Notes: generated by a model not told the origin, from the letters alone. Shown: positions 22,200 to 34,892, counted from the first letter of the stretch. The stretch is 64,000 bases of DNA from Gnetum montanum (GCA_015680685.1 MNCI01009196.1:178818-242817); one strand, 5' to 3'. Numbers and translations are program-made.

Positions 22200-24105
22200 A
22201 TTGAACAAAGCAAGATGTAGTCCTAATAAAGTGAATATTTTTCTATATTATGAAATCACAAGGGACTGATTACCTATACAGTGAGACCACAATATCCATT
22301 CATCCATTCCAATAATAAGAGGTTCTTACCATGGTCAAAATGATATTCTTCTCGTAATAAAACTAAGAATAAGCTTGTGATTATTATGCTTGGACAAAAG
22401 AGTGAAGAACCAAATGGAAATGACAAGGGTGTGACATCAAAAAAACTTTTGGATTCTCATGGATTATTTCTATAAGTTCTATCTTGTTATTAAGGATGTA
22501 TTATTTTGTTGAAGGTCTAACAAAAAATGGAGGTAAGAGTACAAGAAGTGATACCTTACCATGTCACTAGAAAGACATGCTACCCATGCCTATTGGTAAT
22601 CCTCTAGTAAGGTTGACACAGTCAAAAATAAAACCCATGTACAGAATAAATTTCTAGGGGTCTCATTAGAAAGACATGTTACCCATGCCTAAAGGTAGGT
22701 GGCTTCCCAAGAATTTCAAAAAAATAAATAAAAAGTGAAATTAATAAACTCCTCCCTTGAACAACACACCAAGTGGTAATACTCCTTATAATAGTGGTAG
22801 TCTTATGGTTGTGAATCCCAAAGATGAAATAATGCGATGTCACTGGAAAGTGGTTTGGTCTTGGTTTGAATCTTAGAAAGAAGGGCTGATGATTATTTTA
22901 ATCATAAATTATATGCAATAATTTATTATTCTTATGGTAAGACACCTCATGTCCTAGTTTCAACAATCCATTCTATAATCTATTTCACCTCACTGTATAT
23001 TTAATCATAGCTTTTTATGGTTTCATATAACAAAGTGTTATTTTTCCAATCTAGTGATACTAATGTGTGTGTTTTTCTAGATAGGTATGTTTTACATTCA
23101 ACTCCTTGAGTGCCTACGTACACTTTTATGCATGGTTATACAAGGGCACTAAGGGCTAAAGCTTGCTTTGGGGAGGACCCACTTGTATAACTCTTGTATT
23201 TCATACTTGACAAGCAATTCCACATCATCTTATGCCTTCCAAAATAATCAAGACTCAACAAATACTTTTCATATCATCTAATAATATGTCCATATATTTT
23301 AAGTTCTTAACCCATCTTCTATCTATTCAATAAACTTTCATTGCTCAAGATTCCTTCCTTATGAACTTTGAATGTCAAAGTTTTGAAAACTATGCATCAT
23401 TAATGGTTCAAGACCCTTTGGAAAAGATTCACATCTTCCAAAAATTCCAATTGACTTATTTTTTTCCCAAAAAATTGAACAAAAATTTGAAATGTTTTCG
23501 TGGTGACATTGTAGCCCCTATGATGTTGCATCTATGATGTCGCACATATAAAAATGGTATATATATACATGGAAGTTAGTGAAATTTTTTAGTCCTCTCA
23601 TTTTTAGCAAGAGACATTTTTGTAGTTTTTCCTCGAAGCTCTTACACACTAAATTCCCAAGGTCATAAATCCATTCTCGTAGCTCCAATTTCCAAAATTC
23701 TTGAGCCATGTTGATCCCATAGCACTCAACTTAGTCGTTGGGGGGTGTGCATTGCATTAACATTAGAAAATTTAAGCCAAAATTTTTCTAATGCTTGGAA
23801 GATAGTATAAGGATAAGTATACGGAAAAAATAAAGATAACATCATGAACTAATCAAACATAGGTCAAATAAACTAATGAATTATTCTAATTGACCATTAT
23901 AACCATTTTGAGGCACCATAAGCAAAGAAATAACTATGGAAAGTTCATAGTGATTAGAGATATAACATCTAAGGGGTTTCATTTTTCAAATTTTTGTAAC
24001 TTTGCAATCATAATAAGAAGAGGACTTTTTCTAACCAAGGGTATGAAAAAGATAAAGAACTATTAAAAACTAGTTTAGACACTTTAATAATTTCAAACCC
24101 TTATT
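22200..24105 (+). other. E2 3' noncoding region
   Basis: Matches E3 and E1 noncoding sequence in collinear blocks: CATTCATCCATTCC with AATAAGAGGTTCTTA (about 22295-22330; E3 38.94-38.99 kb on the other strand), two full copies of the AGAAAGACATGYTACCCATG motif (about 22570 and 22668), the block near 22837-22980 shared with E3, and GCTTTGGGGAGGACCCACT at 23165-23183, identical to E1. No coding region. Confidence 0.6.
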
Positions 24106-26880
24106 GATTGCAAATGGCCTTGAAGAGACCAGCAACTAAAGGACCTTTTTAGCATGAGAGTAAAAGACCAAGAGGTCGTAGGAGAGGCCAAGTAGGGGAA
24201 CAAATCCCACAAGCTAAGCATGTGGAATAGGAGGCCCAATTATTTATCATTCACTAGAAAACTCCTATTATTGATCATTCTGCACAAGGAAAGGCAAAGG
24301 TTCAACCAACACCTAAAAAAGGACAACACCTCACATTATCTCTTGAATTCCTACAAGAAATTCAAGAAAAATCTATCATGTCCATAGTCATTTTGGAGTT
24401 GAACTTTATTCGTTTCATGGAGTTTGCTCCAAAAACTATAAAGATGCTACTTCAAGTGTGTTCTTTATGGCCTACCCTATCTAACAGTGGTGAGTGGTAT
24501 CTAGGGAAAACATAATAATTTTGGTAGAATACGTAAGCACATGCTATAGTCAAAATTGAAGGAGTCTTTATGCCTCACTTAGTAGAGGAAATTGCAAAGG
24601 CCCTTAAAATCCCAAATTAATGGGAAAATGTGACACACATTTTAATAGGATCAGATACTAATGTTAAGAGGCTATGGTTGCATAGGACATATGGAAAGGA
24701 AGATAAAGATTATAGCAAGCTCATAGTTGAGGAAAAGATATAATTTAAGATTAGAACCTACCACTTTTTTCTAATAGTTAAACAAAATATCTACATATGT
24801 AGTTAGAGGAAGTGCAATCTTGATGGGAAAATTCAATACTAACATCACCCATCTATTTTTTTTCAAGATCCAGGGGTGGTTTGAAGAGAAGAAGGTAGAG
24901 AAGCCAACATTTCCATCCCATTGCCTCATCAAGAAGCTTTGCAAGTAAGTTGGAATCCTAAGTTACACCAATGATGTCCCTAAGAAGGCCTAGAATGCTT
25001 CCTACACAAAAATGTTCAAGCTTGTGCCACCAAAGAAAGATCAATTGGAAAAGCTAGCAAGCATCGAGGGTGTTGTAGGTTCCATGCTTGTCAGTAACAT
25101 TCCTACTACTGGTCAACATTAGTAAGCAGGACCTAGTAGCCAGCCACAAGCTAAAAAGCAACAACAACAATAAGAAGTACTAGTGTCATTGTCATAGGAT
25201 TATAGACCATCCATGAGCCACCTATAATAAATTGTAGAGATAATAAGTTTGGGAATTAAGGGAAGGGAAAAATTTGTATAAAGTAAGGGAGAGCTTTGTA
25301 AGGTCCACAATCTCCATAGATCTAGCTAGTAGGTAGGTGTCATTATAAGTAGAAGTAGAGGAATATTGGACACAACAAATATCTAGGAATGCTGCATCAT
25401 TCCAAGTAATGCTTGAAATGAATGAAGGTGCCACTGTTATGGTCATGAAATGCCAAGATGCATTAGGAGCCACATAGGTTATCATCAACCACCTTAAGGA
25501 AACATTCAATATTCTTGTTGTGCCATTATCTAATATTTCTAGAACACAGGATGCTCAAATGCTTACCAAAACCTCAATGACAATTGGAGAGCATGAAGAT
25601 ATTTTGGATAGACTACTGTAGATAGGATAAGTAATGCAAAATCATTTTGATATCTCAAGTCATATCATTGTAGTCTAGTTTAAGTTAACAGCCACAAAGG
25701 AGAAGTTGGGTCATGGTTGAGACTATAGTTGAGCATGCAAAGAATGAAGTGTAGTGGTTGCAAGAGGAGTTAGCCACTCTAAGAGTTAAAAGAAGAAACC
25801 CTGCATAATTCATAGTACCTAATCAACTTGAAAGATTTAGAATTGACCATGTGAGGTAATTGATTGTCCATAATATGATGATGGAAAGGGAGAAGAAAAA
25901 GGTAGTGTGGGATGCATCAGTGGCTAAAGCCCAAATGTATGCACACGTCAAAGCACTCACAACCTTACAAGAAGAGAGTAACAAACTTGTTGTTGATAAT
26001 ACCAAGTTGGCAAATATCAAGAAGTAGAAAAATGTCCTCGAAGAAAGCAGTCATCAACTCAGAAAATAACTTATAAGAGTCAACCAAGATATAAATTGCT
26101 TAGCTAGGGAAAATAAAAATTTATCCATGGAAGAAGTGTACTTCATCCATCAAAAGTTAGTAATCAAAATAAGCACATGGAAAAATGAGGCCAGAAAGCA
26201 TGAAAGACTCAAACAGAATTTTAGGCATGTACAAGAAAATCAGTGAAAAATAAATGTAGATGGCAAAGACCAAGATCAATTCTCTTTTTGCACAAAATCT
26301 AGATTGGCAACCCATCTTGGATAGTTTAGCCCATGTCCACTAGGCAGAAGTGAAAAACAAACACCTGTAGATTGAAGACCTTATAGAATACATCAAGTTA
26401 GTGAATCTTTGATATGCTAACTTAGCCATGTTAACAGTAGGCAAGCCCCAAAATCAATTAGAGTAGTAGGTAGAAGTCATATATGCAATGTATGAGAAAG
26501 AGTTTGTTAATAGGAAGGATGCACTATAGACGCTACATGTTGCAAACTTATAGCTAGAAATTGTCAAGGTAGAAAGATGTAGCAACAAACTTAGCATATC
26601 GCATGTTAGATTATCAAGAACTAAAAAAGATAGCTAAAGCATTTGAAGAAGAGAGATGATAGTTTGCAGTTTGGTATGTGAAGGCCAACAAAATGTTTCC
26701 ATAGCTACCATGCCCATGGGATATACCCATTTCATCCAACATTGCACAACAAGCATGGAAAATACATGATCAAAGGATAGAAGAGGAGAAACTTTAGGTG
26801 CTCTTGAATCGCTGCTAATTCTAAAAGCCTAACGACAAAGGGAAGAAGTCGATGGAGGAGACTTCACTTCGTGGAAAATG
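24106..26880 (+). pseudogene. ORF3 of E2: unrecognised third ORF
   Basis: Best copy of the extra gene between pol and the 3' LTR. Reading through stops: a basic start (KRPRGRRRGQVGEQ, about 24.15 kb), a globular-looking part with LSLEFLQEIQEKS, WYLGK, AMVKIEGVF and EIAKALKIPN, a Gln-rich joint (SSQPQAKKQQQQ near 25.15 kb), DYRPSMSHL, a segment with AASFQVMLEMNEGA and VVPLSNIS, then long charged helical stretches to 26.8 kb fit for coiled coil. No signal peptide or clear membrane segment is seen, unlike Athila env-like proteins. Over 20 stops, mostly TAG. I do not recognise the family. It may be a nucleic-acid or particle-associated protein, but that is a guess. Confidence 0.55.
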
Positions 26881-27072
26881 AGCTACATTGAACTACTTTA
26901 ATTTTTTCTTTTTGTATTATCATGTAATTATATAACTTTTTAAAAAACACCACTGCTACATTCCAAGTTATGTAAATAGTTAGTTAGTTATGTCAAATGA
27001 AGTTTACCTCTCAATTTTGTAAGGGACTCTATACTCATTTTGTTTTAACTTGAGGATGAGTTTCTAGTTAAC

Positions 27073-27082
27073 CATGGGGGTA
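27073..27082 (+). other. Polypurine tract of E2
   Basis: CATGGGGGTA immediately before the 3' LTR, identical to the tract of E1 read on its own strand. Confidence 0.8.
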
Positions 27083-27969
27083 TGATAAAGTTAATTTTTG
27101 TTGCAATGTGATATTGTGTCTACAATATAATAGCAAATATGTCATAGATATTATGTTATAACCCATGCTATGTCATCATTAGTACGATGTCTTGGGATGT
27201 GTATAGCCATATAAATACTAATACTTGGGCATGCAATCCCTAGCTTTACATTTAAATCTTAGGAAAATTCTTGTAGCTTGTTTTCGTAGTTTTAGTAATA
27301 GAGTGAATGCTCATAGTGTGATGTTTGGTAGTTGTCCAAAATCTTTATTTGAGTGAAGTATACTTGGACATTGTTTATGTTTGAAAATAAAGATCGAGAT
27401 TGCTTTTCATCATTGTAGCATCCACTTAGTTTACTTGTTTTAATTTGCTTAATTTTATGTTTTCTAGTTAATTGTTCACATTTCCAACTACTTTACTTGT
27501 TTGTTAGTAAAGAGGAATGAGTATGATTGGTTGCAAGAGTGAATGTGTAATATTTTGGTAGCCCAGTAGTGGTTTCACTTGATTCGCTTAGTCTTGAACT
27601 CACTTGGTAATCCCAATAATGGTTACATGAGCCCAAGATGTTTACGGTAAGCCAAGATTGAATTCTCATCACTATAGGATGGAATAGATTTACATTACCA
27701 TCATTACTTATATTTAGATTTCTATTCTCAAATTTCATCATTTTCAAAACTAGGAGTATCAAAGGCCTAACAACATTAGTTAATCATATGTCTCACTAAG
27801 AGCTAAACCATACACTTAAACTTGACTAGCTCAAAGTGGGAAGACAGTGATCGTGAACTCAACACAAATTACTAGCATAATAACATTATCCATCAACTAA
27901 TTATGATATGGTCACGCATGAGCATTTGTGACTTTTATGGTAGAGTGTTGGATGCTCCACTACTCATCA
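27083..27969 (+). repeat. 3' LTR of E2
   Basis: TGATAA...TCATCA, 887 bases, the partner of 14211-15088. TATA box TATAAATA at 27210-27217. Followed directly by the TCTCC duplication. Confidence 0.92.
27210..27217 (+). promoter_or_regulatory. TATA box in E2 3' LTR
   Basis: TATAAATA at the same offset as in the 5' LTR (14338-14345). Confidence 0.6.
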
Positions 27970-27974
27970 TCTCC
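27970..27974. repeat. Target-site duplication of E2 (right copy)
   Basis: TCTCC, identical to 14206-14210. Confidence 0.85.
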
Positions 27975-28224
27975 CAACACACTTTTCTTACCAATTTCAT
28001 ATGAAATCTAGAATACCATGTGACATGTTAAAAGATTTTTAGGATGCCTAAATAAAGCCCAAAACATGCATACAAATTAGAAGTATGGTATGGAAGGCTA
28101 CGATGCAAACCTAGGAGGTAGAAACCTTAACCATCTACATAGAAGGTACAAACATAGGATGTGAAATACTTCCCAAGTCTAGGGCTTACAATCAACTTAC
28201 AAAATGCTACTGGATGACTCATCA
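27975..28224 (-). repeat. 3' LTR of E4, part 2
   Basis: Completes the E4 3' LTR after E2. The end (AATCAACTTACAAAATGC then TCATCA) matches 38680-38713 of the 5' LTR (AATTGACTTACAAAATGC then TCATTA). This part shows what the 5' LTR looked like before its palindrome arose. Confidence 0.8.
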
Positions 28225-28238
28225 TTCCCCCTTGAATA
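28225..28238 (-). other. Polypurine tract of E4
   Basis: The minus strand reads TTCAAGGGGGAA next to the LTR. It shows that the LTR at 13359-28224 is a 3' LTR of a minus-strand element. Confidence 0.7.
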
Positions 28239-28399
28239 AGTAAAGCTAGTCCCATAACTTTAACATCCAAGACATAAAAATGGAACTAGACACATGACAT
28301 AATCAATGTAGAAAACTATAATTATCCAAATACATAGACCATGACTATAATACAATACAAACAACCTCGCTGAGAAGTGCCAAGGGATTGTGGCTAGGA

Positions 28400-30299
28400 G
28401 AAGAAGCCCCCTGACATGCCTGCTTGATATGAATAAAAGCTTAAAGAGCTAGGTGTGGAAATCTAAAATCTTTGATGTTGGGTCTCAAGGTTTATTACCC
28501 TTGCTCAAAGCTACCAAATTTTTTCATGCATTAGTTCCTACACTTCTTGTGACTTCTCCATGCTTATGAGAGCTTGCATTGGGCGACATCTAACTCAACT
28601 ACTATTTGATGAAGTTTCTTCTTTAGCTTTGTACATGGTCAATCTACAAAATTCTAAACCGCATAAAGATACCTTCTTTGTTCCACATGCATATTCTCTT
28701 CTTTCTCCTTGAGTCTCCTCTCAAGGACTACGATAGCTACTTCCTAGCAAAGGATGTACATCTTCTCCAATAGGTTCATCTTCTTCTATAGTGTTGGCTT
28801 GCTTATTACCATTTTTCAAAGTTTAATATGCAAGGTATTAAATTTATCCTTCACATTGTACCTCTCTCTAGTTACTCATTCATTGAATAGAGCTACAAGT
28901 TTGTGCAGTCTACGCACTTCAATGTTCTAGGTTGTTTGCTTAATTAGATGAATCTTTTTAAGTTCATCAATTTTCTAGGTAGTCGTATCTACTAGCTCCT
29001 ACCACAAATTCAAGCACTCTTTCTCTATGTGAAGGTATTTATCCCAAAATTGGGCCATGATTTAACTGTCATTCTCTAACCTTCATACATACTAAGAAAG
29101 GAAAATTACTTACTTCTATTTCTTTTAGCTCATCTTCTTCCATTCTTGGAATTAACATTTCAAAATTCTAATTTGTCACTTCAAGAAATATTTTATAAAC
29201 AAGGCTTCTTCATCAACTTGATGCATCTAAAATAACTCAAATTACAAGCATTTGATCCATACCTTTGAAGTGATCATGGAGGATGCTAGTACCAATGGTG
29301 TAATGTGTTCCAACTATTCTTAAAACTATTGTACCTCCACCTAACTTCTCTGTAAATCCCTCAAATAGAAAGTTCTATAAACATTTGTGGTTTTTAACTT
29401 AGCCTGTATCATTATTAATTCAGTCTATACTATATTGTTAATATTCCTCAGTAGCAACTTCGTCCTTGGATTGATCCTTTACTATTCCTTTACACAAAAA
29501 TTAGTCCTAAGTTGATTAGTGAGTACTTAAATAACTTTTGCTAAATACTAGACATTATACATGCTACACCTTAATTTGTGAGAATAGGAAACACTTCACA
29601 AAAAGACTTAGATCTAAGGATAAATAGGAGCATCATGATCGACCATGGGTGGATCAGCTAGTAAGGGAGGAGAAAACTAAAAGAAATATTTCCTTATAGT
29701 TTGACTTCACACAATGTCTATTTTCATATCTAAAAACTTGTTTCTAAGATCTATATATCCCTAGATGTGAATTATTGAAACTTTCCCCTCACCTTCAATG
29801 TGCATAATAGGTCAAAAACCACTACCAAGAAGGGGTTTCTAGCTTTATTTGATGTTAAATATAGGAGGTTGGGAGATGAATTTGCTAGGTCATTGCACAT
29901 ATATATGTTGAAAAGCTTAAGACATGGATGGTACCCTCATTTAGTGCATGTGAAATTGATTTAAAGGATCAATGAGAGATGCCATAGTGAAAGGAATCTC
30001 ATCCTCTTAATTAGGTATTACTCTAACAACCTATGGATGTCACCTTGGGGTCACTACCATTATGTTCTTTCAATTTACCATTTCCATTGTTATAAGATGT
30101 ATTTTCATGTGATTAGCTATGCCTACCAATTTGTAGATTTTTTTTATTAACCTTAGAAAGGCATACACCTCCATATTGTTCTAGGCCACATCTTCAAATT
30201 TCTAAATCAAATTCTTATAAAGTATGAGATTTTAATGGTACACTTCCCTCTCATCATTATCATAATCTTCACCCCCCAAGTAGAGATACCCAATGGTCA
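28400..30299 (-). pseudogene. E4 third ORF, C-terminal coiled-coil part
   Basis: Last coding-like region before the E4 polypurine tract. On the minus strand near 29060-28750 a frame with only scattered TAG stops reads MAQFWDKYLHIEKECLNLW, ELVDTTT, KIDELKKIHLIKQTT and NIEVRRLHKLVALFNE, a strongly helical coiled-coil pattern. Just upstream, EEDELKEIE is followed by GTAAGT and a downstream AG, hinting at a short intron as in the gene at 52.7-54.9 kb. The upstream part is too worn to read. Position and composition agree with ORF3 of E2 and E3, but no direct residue match is clear. Confidence 0.4.
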
Positions 30300-31486
30300 T
30301 TTGGTTGGAAAAAATTCATATGCAAAAATTATATGGACATTCCTCTATTCTTAGGACATATGACAATTAATTTATGGAAGGAAGTGATTTAAAAAATAAA
30401 TAAAAGATTGTTGGCTTGGAAATAGAAGCTTTTGACTCAAGTAGGGAGGCTACAGTTTCTCTACTTAGTGCTTCAAGCAACTCCTCTTTATTTTTTGTTA
30501 GGTTATAAAGCTCCAGAATTAGCTAAATCATTTGAAAAGTTGGAAAGATGTTTTTTTTGGTCTTATGTTAAAGAAAATAGTTTCCACTTAAGTAATTGGG
30601 ATCATCTCTATTTTCTGGTCCAAGAAGGAGGCTAGGGTATTAGACATTTACATCACATTAATTTTGCATTACTTTGGAAGCTTATTTGGCAACTCTATAT
30701 AGGTGACAAATCATGAGTTCAAGTAATGCGAGCAAAATATCTTTATAATAATACTTTGTTTCACAATGCCCCAACCATTATTAGGGCCAATCCAACATGG
30801 TGAATCTTTGAAAAATTAAGGCTCCTAGTTCCAACAAAATACTAGAGTTCAATATCAGATTGTGTAATGGGGTCAATCTACTCAATATAAGCTATGTGAG
30901 GCTTATACAATCCATGCACTAGGTATCAAAGACCCAATAAAAGATTCATGGTGATGTGATGTTATTATTCCTAAATGCAAAGCTTTTATGTCGAAATGTT
31001 TACATGGTAGATTTCCTATGAAGGTGATTCTATTCCATAAAGGTTTGATTAATGATAGCACATGTATGCATTGTGGTGCTCTACTAGAGACCATTAACCA
31101 CTACCTTTCTAGCTATCCAGCCATCCAATATTTTTGGAATGAGGTTATACACTTAACAAGTGCATGTTGGCTTTGGTGATTCCTACATGATTTACTAACT
31201 TGCACCCCTCAAAGTTGGGACAAATGGAAGAGGTGTAAACACAAAATCCTTGCGGTAGCAGCCTTGCATACAATGTGGATATCTCACAATCAATGGGTTT
31301 TCTAGCATGAATGGTGTGATTTGGCTCTCTTTTTGTTGTTGTTTTTGCTTATTTCTCCACCACTCTTCGTTTTCATGGATGTTCTTAATGTTTCCTTGCA
31401 TGGTTCATGGAGGGCTTGTTTCTAAGATTTCAAAGGTGCACCGACCACTATAGAACCAGGTTTTCCTTTTTTTTTCAGAAAAAAAA
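30300..31486 (+). mobile_element. 5'-truncated LINE (L1-type) fragment
   Basis: 3' end of a plant non-LTR retrotransposon inserted in E4 on the opposite strand. It reads IPLFLGHMTINLW and KINKRLLAWK (end of RT), LLTQVGRLQFL, LQATPLYFLLGYKAP, RCFFWSY, FHLSNWDHL and LLWKLIWQLY, then a 63-codon open zf-RVT domain 30988-31179 (KCLHGRFPMKVILFHKGLI, CMHCGALLETINHY). In that zinc site the Cys expected before Pro is Tyr (SYPAIQYFW). An A-run at 31478-31486 may be the tail. The endonuclease, most of RT and ORF1 are missing, as usual for LINE insertions. Confidence 0.85.
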
Positions 31487-32190
31487 GGGGGAGCTCTTAA
31501 GATCTTTACTTCTATTTTATTCATGTTAAAAGTCTCGAATAGAACTTTTAAGCTAAGCATGAGCTCAGTTTTTGGGTCCATGACCCCTAATTATTAGTTG
31601 GCTCATTTAGAAATTTTGTGATCTTGAAGATTGTCCATGTTAAAATGGGCATAGGAATCCTACCAAAAAATCTCATGGTACCATATACTATAAGGTTTTG
31701 GGAGAACTTTTCTACCTTATAGCAGTACTAGATAAATGATTAGGTGATATACTTTTAGAAGCCCATCCACTAAAGTGACTTCCTAAGGTTAGAAGGATTT
31801 AGCTTAAGGAACTAATGGTAAATTTTCTCTTTATCAATTAGTTATTGCCAGATATTGTATGCATCCATACCTTCTTAGATGTCATCTAGTTCATTATCAT
31901 CATCATCTAGTAGCTCCTCTAGATCTTATTTAGCCACCTATGGCTACACACATGCTCAACATAAAGATCGAGAACATGACTATCTGCTCCTTATCTCCTT
32001 CTAGGTAAAGTTCTTTGTGGAGCAGGTTCTATAGGTTCTAAATCAAGATATCTAATCTCTTCTCCTTCCTCCTCCTTGGGAACTAGTGGTTTGCGCATGG
32101 GTTTGTAGGAAAATACTTGAGATTATTCAACATTTCTCCTTCTTGGTCTACAAAGCTTTGACTACAACTATCCTAACATGGTGAGTTGTG
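31487..32190 (-). pseudogene. E4 third ORF, possible N-terminal part
   Basis: On the minus strand near 32160-31990 the sequence encodes CRPRRRN, KPLVPKEEEGEEIRYLDL and EPAPQRTLPRRR: basic and acidic patches that resemble in character the basic start of E2 ORF3 (KRPRGRRRGQ). No firm alignment. The rest down to 31487 is not readable. It could equally be unrelated. Confidence 0.25.
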
Positions 32191-34835
32191 AAGACTATTA
32201 AAAATCAAGTAAGTCTCCTAGGAATTATACTACCATTGCAAAAATTATGCATGAAAACAATGATAAATATAACCCTTGGAAACACTTGAAAAAATGTTAT
32301 CATAACTATGAAATCACGGTGTGCATGGAAAAATAAAAATAAGGTAGAAATGCTTAAATAACTACCAAATGCATTAACTACATACCTAGATTGATGTCTC
32401 TCCCTCATAACTAAGTTACAAGACACTAGGCTTGAACCATGGCAAGAACACCATGGACACAAAGAACCAAGAAGAATGTATACAAAATGTCACTAATCCA
32501 ACCTCATGGATAAAACTCTAGCAATGTTTTACTTGTTTGTGATCAAAGAAATTAAAGGAAAGCAAAATTCAAAAGGGTAAAGTATGGAATGACCTTAGAA
32601 GGATCCTCCTATTTATACTAGCTCATTGATGTCCCTACACTGACACAAGGGGTGCATTAACACATCCTCCTAAGTATGGGAAAATGACAAACTTCACCTA
32701 CAACATCCTAAACTTACCATCCTTCATTTTCAAAGCCATCTGCAAGGTCCAAAACATAAACAAATTGCCATGTATTGACCTAACCAACCATCAAAAGAGC
32801 TAGATAATAAGAACATTATGAACTTACATTTGGTGATATCCAAAATTATGAAAATTAATTCGAATGATCAATTTATGTATTTACATGAACCAAAAGCTAG
32901 GAAAGAGGGGTTATAAAAATGAGAAAATGATTAAAGTATCTAGAATAATGAAATATAGACACAATTACGAAGAACTAACAAGGATTTATTATGATTAAAC
33001 CTTAAAGCATGAAGAGTCGACACTCATATAAGTGGAAGACTAATCAAGTGCCAAATGTAATGCAACCACCACCATCATTAGAAGATAATCTTTAATATAC
33101 TCTCTTACAATTCCAATCCATGAAGGATTCATAAGTGGATCCTTCCCATAATAAGCACCTACCTTTCTTGCCCATGTAAAACCCATTATGACACCTATGG
33201 ATTCCCAACAACTAGTGAGACATTAGCATCAAATAAAAGTCCATCCCCTTGAATGGTCAAATTTAATCCTTCACTTTGCCTAATTGACATCTTGCCATAC
33301 GTAACAATGGACAAGAATGAACTATAAGAGATGGAGAATGTACGATGGACAATAGAATGAGTGAGTGAGAGTGCAACATCATTGGATTTCCAGAAAATCA
33401 TTCAATTAGCTCATGAAGCATGTGAGCATGTCCTACGATCCACAAGAGATTTGCTATAGCATCCCTTCATTGATACTCCTTGATACAATGGGGTTTAACC
33501 TCTAATTTCCCCTTCTTAGTGCAAGTTCATACCTACCACTTCTAATGTAATCTAGCCTTGATTATTCCATAGTCTAACCATTAATTAAACCAAACTAAGA
33601 CAATGTGATGCAAAACATCTAGAAGTTAAGATTTTAGTTTGGTTTTCCTCCATATTTGCACATATGAAAAGTAAGCTCTTCAAATTTTTCCTTATTAGAA
33701 ATATATCATTGATCCCCTTGGCTATGCTAATTGATCCCACATCAGAATAAGGATTACAATACCATGATCAAATTGATAGAAAATTTTCAAGTTTGAATGT
33801 GGTCAAGGCTTGGATCAAGAATTTTGATATTGACCCTTAGAACAAATGAATTTGGGATTTAGGTGGAAGCAACCATTGGAATTATTAAAGCTTACTAAGG
33901 AAGAAAATTCTAGGCCTTCATGGCCATGGGTAGGAATGTATAAAATATCATCTAAGACCATGATCTTTTGGAAAGTCAAGTGATGTAGACACTAGGATAA
34001 ATGTGAGAAAGGCTTGCATAGGCATCTGTTCAATCACTCATTTTGGTTTTGATGTAAGAAAGTATAAAATTGATTTAGAATGATAAACATAGCAATTTTT
34101 ATGAACCAATAAACTTAAAGTTACATCGCTCTTTCCATTACCTCTTCTTCTCAATGTTATTTTATTATTATTTTTCTTTCTTTTTGACTTTTATTTTTCT
34201 TTTATTTTCTTTTTGCTTTTTTTTCATATTTTCCTTTTCTTTTCATTTTTCATCATTTTTCATTTCTTAAGAAGAGGGTTTCTAATGGATCATGGGAGAC
34301 ACTGGAATAATTTGAAATGCCAAATTACTAGCTGGAACCTTCAACTTGCATGAACATGAAAATTCATCCCTCACCACATGACATGCATAAGTTCATGATA
34401 TCACAAACCTCTTCTAACCAAGATGGCTAGGCATGGCAACATATGTACCTTGATCTAACCACATTAATTCGATGCATCTAGTGGTTACAAGGATCCTTGA
34501 TGATACACTCTTTTCTTGCCAATGACCAAGAACTCTTCTAGGATTTTAGAGCTCATACCCTAATGTGTGGAACCATCACTTGCCCTTGGATCCAATAGCA
34601 TTAGCTTCAACAACTCACAATGTAGGCCATAGCTTTCCATTGAATATGAGCCTAGTTCACTAGTGATGGATAGAGGAAAAGTGGGTGGATAAATTTTTTG
34701 TATAGATATTTCATCCATTACTACTCCACTTTGTATCCATTTGACACTCTCACATCATCATTGCATTCATAACTCATCCATTTACCATTGGCTTATTGGG
34801 TGAGCATTCATGAAGCAGATCATTAGGTTTTTCTC
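32191..34835 (-). other. E4 internal region, unread
   Basis: No protein domain could be read on either strand. A stretch near 32600-32700 (TATTTATA then GGGGTGCATTAACACATCCTCC) resembles 14.09-14.21 kb of the E4 LTR and may be another LTR remnant. 34141-34260 is a T-rich tract. Pol of E4 should lie here if it was ever present. Confidence 0.3.
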
Positions 34836-34859
34836 CACACACACACACACACACACACA

Positions 34860-34891
<32 letters not shown>
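34836..34891. repeat. Compound microsatellite (AC)n(TC)n
   Basis: About 13 AC units run directly into about 14 TC units. Likely polymorphic. No link to a gene. Confidence 0.95.

Positions 34892-34892
<1 letters not shown>

Larger units (their letters stand above)
14211..27969 (+). mobile_element. E2: Athila-like element lacking RT and integrase
   Basis: Plus-strand element of 13.8 kb with LTRs 14211-15088 and 27083-27969, tRNA-Asp-type primer site, polypurine tract and a perfect 5-bp duplication. It has gag, the P/Q/Y linker and protease, then jumps to the T-rich spacer that normally follows integrase, so RT, RNase H and integrase are deleted. A foreign block at 19.04-22.2 kb interrupts the spacer. 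ORF3 is present upstream of the 3' LTR. It sits in the 3' LTR of E4. Confidence 0.88.

Noticed and set aside
34141-34260. T-rich tract as a possible post-integrase spacer of another element
   Set aside because: The neighbouring landmark lies on the wrong side compared with E1, E2 and E3.
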